A DNA stretch of 37,326 bases from Chthonomonadaceae bacterium. GTDB lineage: Bacteria; Armatimonadota; Chthonomonadetes; Chthonomonadales; Chthonomonadaceae. Where the stretch lies: positions 1 to 37,326 of the forward strand of contig DAIDHN010000040.1 in the NCBI GenBank assembly GCA_027459665.1, written 5' to 3'. The notes below the pieces were generated by a model that was not told the origin of the DNA, did not search any database, and saw only the letters and a program-made list of their open reading frames with translations. Position numbers and translations under genes: made by a program. This document shows, piece by piece, positions 32,710-37,326 of the stretch (position 1 is the stretch's first letter; every line of letters begins with the position of its first letter).

Positions 32710-34365
32710 GTGCCCCAACGCGCTCGAGAAACCTGGGATCGTTTGGGCCGCAATAACCAGATTATTGTGGCGGCGGTTTCACTTGGCCTGCTGGTAGCGC
32801 TTATTGGCTTTATCGCATGGGCGAACACACCTGAGTATGTGCCCCTGTTTTCTAACCTCTCTGCCCAGGATGCCAATGCGATTACCAGCAAACTCAGCAA
32901 AGCAAACGTGCCCTACCGCCTCACTCAGGGAGGCACCGCAATAGAAATTCCTGATCAGTACCATGACAAGTGGCAAATGAAACTGCTCAGTGAAAACCTG
33001 CCTGCCCAGGGCGGCACAGCAAACAGCTCTGTAAACAGTTTGTTGAGCAGCAGCCATATGGGCGACACACAGGCAATTCAAGACCTGCGCATACGGCAGG
33101 CAATGGATTCGCAGGTAGCTCACACCATCACTAGCATAGATGGCGTAAGCAGTGCCAGTGTACATTTTGCCCCTGCCAACAACGACCCTCTGGAAGTAGA
33201 CCACCATAGTTCATCGGCGGCAGTTTTTCTCACCCTCAAGCCGGGCATGCAGCTTTCTGATGAAAACGTGCGTGCAGTAGTGCGCCTTGTGCAGATGTCA
33301 TACACCGGCCTTTCAGACAAAAACATCAGCGTAGTCGATTCTGAAGGCAATTTGCTGTGGGATGGCACCAGAACCAGCAGCATGGCAGACGATGAATTTC
33401 ACAAGCAGGAACGCACCATGGAAATGCGCAAGCGCACCGACCTGCAAAACCTGCTTGATCGTGACTTTGGCCCCGGAACCAGCAGCGTGCTGGTACACCT
33501 GGAACTGAATCAGGATCAGACAAGGCGGCATGATGTAACGACCACGCCCGGCGCACCTGTGAGCAAATTTGACGACACAGAAAAGCTTGCCGGCGCAGGT
33601 TCTGCTACAGGCAAACTGCCGCAGGTAGGCATGGCGGGCAATATGAGCGGCGCACCTTCAGGGGGAGTGCCCTCCTACGCTGCAGCGACCAGCGGCCCCA
33701 ATGGCAACTACAGCCATGAACAGACAGGCGAAACCCTGCAGCCTAATGTTGCTACCACCGACACCGAAGTAGCCCCTGGCCAGATAAAACGCTACGATGT
33801 GAGCGTCTTGCTCGATTCTACTCGATTCACAGCAGCGCAGCTGCCAACTGTAGAAGCTGCCATTACCCAGATTATTCAGGCAAACATTGGCTATGTACCC
33901 AACGACACCACTGGTTCGCGCCTGGTTACTGTTTCTGCTGTGCCTTTCAACCATATCGCAGAAAAACAGGCAGCAGCAGCGGCATCGGCGGCGGCGGCAG
34001 CAGCAAATATGCAAAAAATGATGACGCTGTTTGCACCATTCCTGGTGATGGCTATAGGTCTCTTCCTGCTGGCACGCGCCCTCAGAAAAACAAAACCTGT
34101 AGATGATGAGGAATCTCAGCTTGCACTGCCTGGCGGCGGCGCTCTGAATGGAACAGCGCTGCTTACTGCAGATGGAGTCAGCCCGGATGAGATACCTGTT
34201 GAGCCAGGAGCAATAGCGCTTTCTTCAGGTACAGAGCCGCATACATTTGAACGGATTGAAGAAGCCTTCGATTCTGACCTGGAATCAATACTCCACCTGG
34301 CGCGCTCCAAACCCGAAATGGTGGCCCAACTGCTGAAAAGCTGGATCATAGAAGACGCCGCCTAA
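32710..34365 (+). CDS. fliF: Flagellar MS-ring protein FliF
   Basis: 551 aa. Start GTG with AAGGAAGG 9 bp upstream. First membrane helix ~17-38 (IIVAAVSLGLLVALIGFIAW). The ring-building motifs follow in order: YVPLFSNLSAQDANAITSKL, MKLLSENLP, and ELRRAVxR-like VRAVVRLVQMSYTGLSDKNISVVDSEGNLL. An Ala-rich coiled stretch (417-437) precedes the second helix (438-458, FAPFLVMAIGLFLLARAL). The tail FERIEEAFDSDLESILHLARSKPEMVAQLLKSWIIEDAA is the FliG-binding end. It anchors the switch and export apparatus in the inner membrane. Confidence 0.96.
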   Translation: MPQRARETWDRLGRNNQIIVAAVSLGLLVALIGFIAWANTPEYVPLFSNLSAQDANAITSKLSKANVPYRLTQGGTAIEIPDQYHDKWQMKLLSENLPAQGGTANSSVNSLLSSSHMGDTQAIQDLRIRQAMDSQVAHTITSIDGVSSASVHFAPANNDPLEVDHHSSSAAVFLTLKPGMQLSDENVRAVVRLVQMSYTGLSDKNISVVDSEGNLLWDGTRTSSMADDEFHKQERTMEMRKRTDLQNLLDRDFGPGTSSVLVHLELNQDQTRRHDVTTTPGAPVSKFDDTEKLAGAGSATGKLPQVGMAGNMSGAPSGGVPSYAAATSGPNGNYSHEQTGETLQPNVATTDTEVAPGQIKRYDVSVLLDSTRFTAAQLPTVEAAITQIIQANIGYVPNDTTGSRLVTVSAVPFNHIAEKQAAAAASAAAAAANMQKMMTLFAPFLVMAIGLFLLARALRKTKPVDDEESQLALPGGGALNGTALLTADGVSPDEIPVEPGAIALSSGTEPHTFERIEEAFDSDLESILHLARSKPEMVAQLLKSWIIEDAA

Positions 34366-34383
34366 CGGCGCTGCGAGGAAAAC

Positions 34384-35406
34384 ATGAGAACATCAACCGA
34401 CAACCCGCCCATCACCAGCCGCAAAAAGGCAGCAGTACTCATGCTTGCTATCGGCCCCGATGCTACGGCACGCGTTTTCCGGCACATGCGTGATGAAGAG
34501 GTGGAAGCCATTACGCTGGAAGTGGCACGGCTTGGACGCGTTCCCTCTGAAACAAGAAGACAGGTTGTGGCCGAATTTCGAGAACTCTGTCTGGCTCAGG
34601 AGGTCATTTCTGAAGGCGGTATAGACCAGGCGCGGCTTGCACTGGAAGCAGCCTTTGGAGCAGACAGGGCAAATGAAGTGGTAGGGCGCGTAGCACAGGC
34701 TCTGCAGGTGCTGCCATTTGACTTTGTGAAGAAAACAGACCCTTCTCAGCTGCTTTCATTTATACAAGACGAACACCCGCAAACCATTGCGCTTATACTG
34801 GCGCACCTTAATCCCAATCAGGCGGCTGCAGTAGTTTCCGGGCTGCCGCAAGAACTGAGGGCAGAAGTCGCCAGACGCATCGCCATTATGGACCGCACCC
34901 CGCCAGAGGTCATTCGTGAAATAGAGCGAGTGCTCGAACGCAAGCTGAGCAGTGCGGTGGTAAGCCAGTCATTCTCGGCAGTAGGCGGCGTAAAAAGTCT
35001 CGTTGAGGTTCTCAACTGGGTAGACAGAACCACTGAAAAAACCATTCTCGAAAGCCTGTCGGAAAACAACCCCGATCTGGCAGACGAAGTGAAGAAACTC
35101 ATGTTTGTGTTTGAAGACATTGTAATGCTCGACGACAGCTCGATACAGAAAGTGCTGCGTGAAGTTGACAGCAAAGAACTTGCCCTTGCACTCAAGGGAG
35201 TGAGCGAGGAAGTGCAGAACCGCATATTCAAAAATATGAGCGAACGCGCTTCCAGCATGCTGAAAGAAGACATGGAGTTTATGGGACCGGTAAGGCTGCG
35301 CAATGTAGAAGAAGCCCAGCAGCGCATTGTCGGCATTATCCGCAAGCTGGAAGAAGCAGGAGAGATTGTAGTGGCACGCGGCGGCGGAGATGAGATAGTG
35401 GTATGA
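34384..35406 (+). CDS. fliG: Flagellar motor switch protein FliG
   Basis: 340 aa, full length. KAAVLMLAIGPDATARVFRHMRDEEVEAITLEVARLG is the N-terminal FliF-binding domain. EHPQTIALILAHLNPNQAAAVVSGLPQELRAEVARRIAIM is the middle domain with the EHPQT motif, and the torque-generating C-domain has MFVFEDIVMLDDSSIQKVLREVDSKELALALKG, with its alternating charges. It converts stator force into rotation. 18 bp after fliF, and overlapping fliH by 4 bp (ATGA). Confidence 0.97.
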   Translation: MRTSTDNPPITSRKKAAVLMLAIGPDATARVFRHMRDEEVEAITLEVARLGRVPSETRRQVVAEFRELCLAQEVISEGGIDQARLALEAAFGADRANEVVGRVAQALQVLPFDFVKKTDPSQLLSFIQDEHPQTIALILAHLNPNQAAAVVSGLPQELRAEVARRIAIMDRTPPEVIREIERVLERKLSSAVVSQSFSAVGGVKSLVEVLNWVDRTTEKTILESLSENNPDLADEVKKLMFVFEDIVMLDDSSIQKVLREVDSKELALALKGVSEEVQNRIFKNMSERASSMLKEDMEFMGPVRLRNVEEAQQRIVGIIRKLEEAGEIVVARGGGDEIVV

Positions 35407-36299
35407 ACCTGATAGACACCGACGCAGAGTTCAAACCTCTTATTGCTCAGCAAATACAGCCGGCCCAGCCTGCAGCCGAGCCGGTCTCATGGTTCACCGT
35501 CATCTCGCCTTTCTCAGAGGGAGTAGCGGCCTCATCCGTTACTCCCATGCCTGTGGGAGCCTCTGAAAATGACGACGCCCCTGCTCTGCATTTTGCCGAC
35601 CTTGACATACTGGCAGAACAGGAGCGGGTACGAAAACAGGCAGGTGAACCAGACCCGCCAGAGATTGTGCAGCTGCGCGAGCAAACCATGCATGCCGCGA
35701 TAAAAATACTGACCCAGGCCAAAATCGAAGCAGAAGAACTGAAAGAGGCGGCCAGAAAAGAAGGGTATGCAGCGGGATATGCGCAAGGGTACGCAGATGC
35801 AGAAGCCGATGCGCGCCACAAGCTCACGCTGGAACTGGAAGAAGAGCGGCAGGCGCTGCGGCAGGATGTAGCGGCGCTGCTGCAGCACATTGAAGCAGCG
35901 CGAAAAAACCTTTGGCAGCGCATGGAACCCGAAATGCTGGAGCTTACGCTGGAAATGGCGCAAAAAGTACTCAAACAAGAAGTGGAAGCCAGCAGGACAA
36001 CTGCAGTTGCCCTTGTGCAAAATGCACTGAGACGGGCGGCAGACAGCCAGACACTGAGGGTGCGCGTACACGAAACAGACCTCGAAGCGGTGCGTGCAGC
36101 AAAATCAGACCTGCTTATGCTGGTAGATGGCCTGCAGCACCTGGAAATCATCTCAGACCGGCGAGTGCAGCCAGGCGGGGCGCTGGTGGAAACAGAGGCA
36201 GGCACCATAGATGCACGCATGGAAACACAGATCGCTGTACTGGAAGAAAGCATGCAGGATTTGCAAACAAGACGCAACCCACCCGGAGAAGCAGCATGA
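35403..36299 (+). CDS. fliH: Flagellar assembly protein FliH
   Basis: 298 aa. A variable N-terminus (1-90) is followed by a Glu/Ala-rich coiled coil ([33 protein letters not shown]), with the GYxxGYxxGYA repeats typical of FliH, and a C-terminal V-ATPase E-like domain ([16 protein letters not shown] onward). It holds FliI as a dimer and regulates its ATPase. Overlaps fliG and fliI by 4 bp each. Confidence 0.9.
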   Translation: MNLIDTDAEFKPLIAQQIQPAQPAAEPVSWFTVISPFSEGVAASSVTPMPVGASENDDAPALHFADLDILAEQERVRKQAGEPDPPEIVQLREQTMHAAIKILTQAKIEAEELKEAARKEGYAAGYAQGYADAEADARHKLTLELEEERQALRQDVAALLQHIEAARKNLWQRMEPEMLELTLEMAQKVLKQEVEASRTTAVALVQNALRRAADSQTLRVRVHETDLEAVRAAKSDLLMLVDGLQHLEIISDRRVQPGGALVETEAGTIDARMETQIAVLEESMQDLQTRRNPPGEAA

Positions 36300-37326
36300 G
36301 CAGAATACCGCTGCCCGGCATACCTCCTATTCCTGTAGACCTGGCCCCCTACCGCGAGCGGCTGCGAAACCTCGATACAGTACGGCACAACGGCAAGGTT
36401 AGCCAGGTTATTGGCCTCGTAATCGAATCAATTGGCCCGCGTGTAATGTTGGGAGAAGTCTGCCAGATTTTTCATGACCGTGCCAATCATTTTGCACCAG
36501 ACTACCCTCCCATTCTTGCCGAAGTAGTGGGCTTTAGAGGCGAAAAGGTGCTGCTGATGCCGCTGGGAAGCATGGATGGCATACGACCCGGAAGCGATGT
36601 AGTTGCCTCCAGACGTCCTCTGCAAATAGGGGTCGGCCCAGAGCTGCTGGGCAGAATGCTGGACGCACTGGGGCAGCCTATGGACGGCGGCCCGCCGCTC
36701 AATGCATACTCTCAGGTGCCGGTGAATGCTGCTCCCCCCAATGCAGTCACCCGTCAGCGCATTCACCAGACGCTGCCAGTAGGCGTTAGAACGCTGGATG
36801 GATGCCTTACTATTGGGCGTGGACAGCGCATGGGTATTTTTGCAGGTTCGGGCGTGGGCAAATCTACGCTGATGGGAATGATTGCACGAAACACCGAAGC
36901 AGATATCAACGTAATCGCCCTGGTAGGCGAACGCGGGCGTGAAGTGAGAGACTTTGTAGAAGACAGTCTGGGGCGTGAGGGAGTGCAGCGCTCGGTGGTG
37001 GTGGTAGCTACCTCCGACCAGCCTGCCCTGCTCAGAATCAAGGCTGCCTTCACAGCAACAGCTATTGCAGAATACTTTCGCGACCAGGGCAAAAGTGTAT
37101 TGCTCATGATGGATTCTGTTACCAGACTTGCCCTGGCGCAGCGTGAGGTGGGGCTTGCCATTGGCGAACCGCCCACCACCCGCGGATATACCCCCGGAGT
37201 CTTCGCACTTCTGCCCCGCCTGCTTGAAAGGGCTGGCACCGCTTCTTCTGGCACAGGAAGCATCACTGGCCTCTATACGGTGCTGGTAGAAGGCGATGAC
37301 ATGAATGAGCCAGTGGCAGATGCAGT
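36296..37326 (+). CDS. fliI: Flagellar export ATPase FliI (3' end cut by window edge)
   Basis: 343 codons are present; the C-terminal domain is missing. ATG within the fliH stop (ATGA). Walker [10 protein letters not shown] (183-191), then [15 protein letters not shown] and Walker [19 protein letters not shown] (267-284), and [25 protein letters not shown] (290-314), all as in F1-beta-like FliI. It drives early steps of flagellar type III export together with FliH. N-terminal beta-barrel residues 37-110 are intact. Confidence 0.97.
   Translation, partial: MSRIPLPGIPPIPVDLAPYRERLRNLDTVRHNGKVSQVIGLVIESIGPRVMLGEVCQIFHDRANHFAPDYPPILAEVVGFRGEKVLLMPLGSMDGIRPGSDVVASRRPLQIGVGPELLGRMLDALGQPMDGGPPLNAYSQVPVNAAPPNAVTRQRIHQTLPVGVRTLDGCLTIGRGQRMGIFAGSGVGKSTLMGMIARNTEADINVIALVGERGREVRDFVEDSLGREGVQRSVVVVATSDQPALLRIKAAFTATAIAEYFRDQGKSVLLMMDSVTRLALAQREVGLAIGEPPTTRGYTPGVFALLPRLLERAGTASSGTGSITGLYTVLVEGDDMNEPVADA

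Noticed and set aside
1-37326. CRISPR arrays, insertion sequences, phage genes, riboswitches
   Set aside because: I looked for regular direct repeats, transposase motifs, integrases and known riboswitch cores; none could be supported by eye.

Overview
The window reads as chromosomal DNA of a free-living, flagellated, polysaccharide-degrading bacterium, most likely of the Armatimonadota. This rests on pattern recognition: a pseudopilin with a [25 protein letters not shown]-terminus followed by the QAREKARxxxCLSN stretch and a C-terminal H-x9-DG motif, a PEP-CTERM-like surface protein, Tat-type signal peptides on enzymes, and several large secreted glycosidases. Coding is dense. No tRNA, rRNA, CRISPR array, insertion sequence or phage gene was seen.

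Layout. (1) 1-6635, polysaccharide block: a truncated GH79 glucuronidase/heparanase-like enzyme (-), a GH127 beta-L-arabinofuranosidase (+) whose end overlaps a 160-aa protein of unknown function, and an 884-aa secreted carbohydrate-binding protein with an unassigned putative glycosidase region (-). (2) 6722-9863: an orphan HicB-like protein, a double-domain CbiX/SirB chelatase with one degenerate half, rpsT with a clear promoter, a GT2 glycosyltransferase and a Tat-exported dienelactone hydrolase. (3) 10123-15489, envelope block: an LtrA membrane protein, a PEP-CTERM protein, the pseudopilin, an NCS2 purine permease and a membrane-anchored thioredoxin. (4) 15535-18533 (-): sugar-phosphate isomerase, sugar-binding lipoprotein and RbsC-type permease, with no ATPase gene. 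(5) 18715-21907 (-): a Cache-domain chemoreceptor with a good sigma-28 promoter, and a single-domain LuxR-type regulator. (6) 22172-24306 (-): an SDR protein lacking the catalytic Ser, then an MFS exporter. (7) 24558-28341 (+): DinB-like protein, a MarR-flavodoxin-DoxX operon with a double operator, a PfkB sugar kinase and a small membrane protein. (8) 28391-31084 (-): Tat-exported GH3 with an inserted CBM6-like domain. (9) 31390 to the right edge (+): flgB-flgC-fliE-fliF-fliG-fliH-fliI, cut inside fliI.

How it fits together: GH79, GH127, GH3 and the CBM protein could strip glucuronic acid, arabinose and glucose/xylose from plant cell-wall glycans such as arabinogalactan or extensin. The ABC uptake genes, sugar isomerase and KDG-type kinase could then process the released sugars (inference). 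The chemoreceptor carries a flagellar-class promoter and so is probably co-regulated with the motility genes at the right end. The MarR-flavodoxin-DoxX cassette resembles known quinone/electrophile defence units.

Many start codons were re-chosen from Shine-Dalgarno spacing and family N-termini. Several are TTG or GTG (rpsT, NCS2, permease, PfkB, fliF). Intergenic hairpins are frequent, mostly terminators. A shared upstream motif before the PEP-CTERM and pilin genes, and mutually exclusive hairpins between fliE and fliF, are the least explained non-coding signals.
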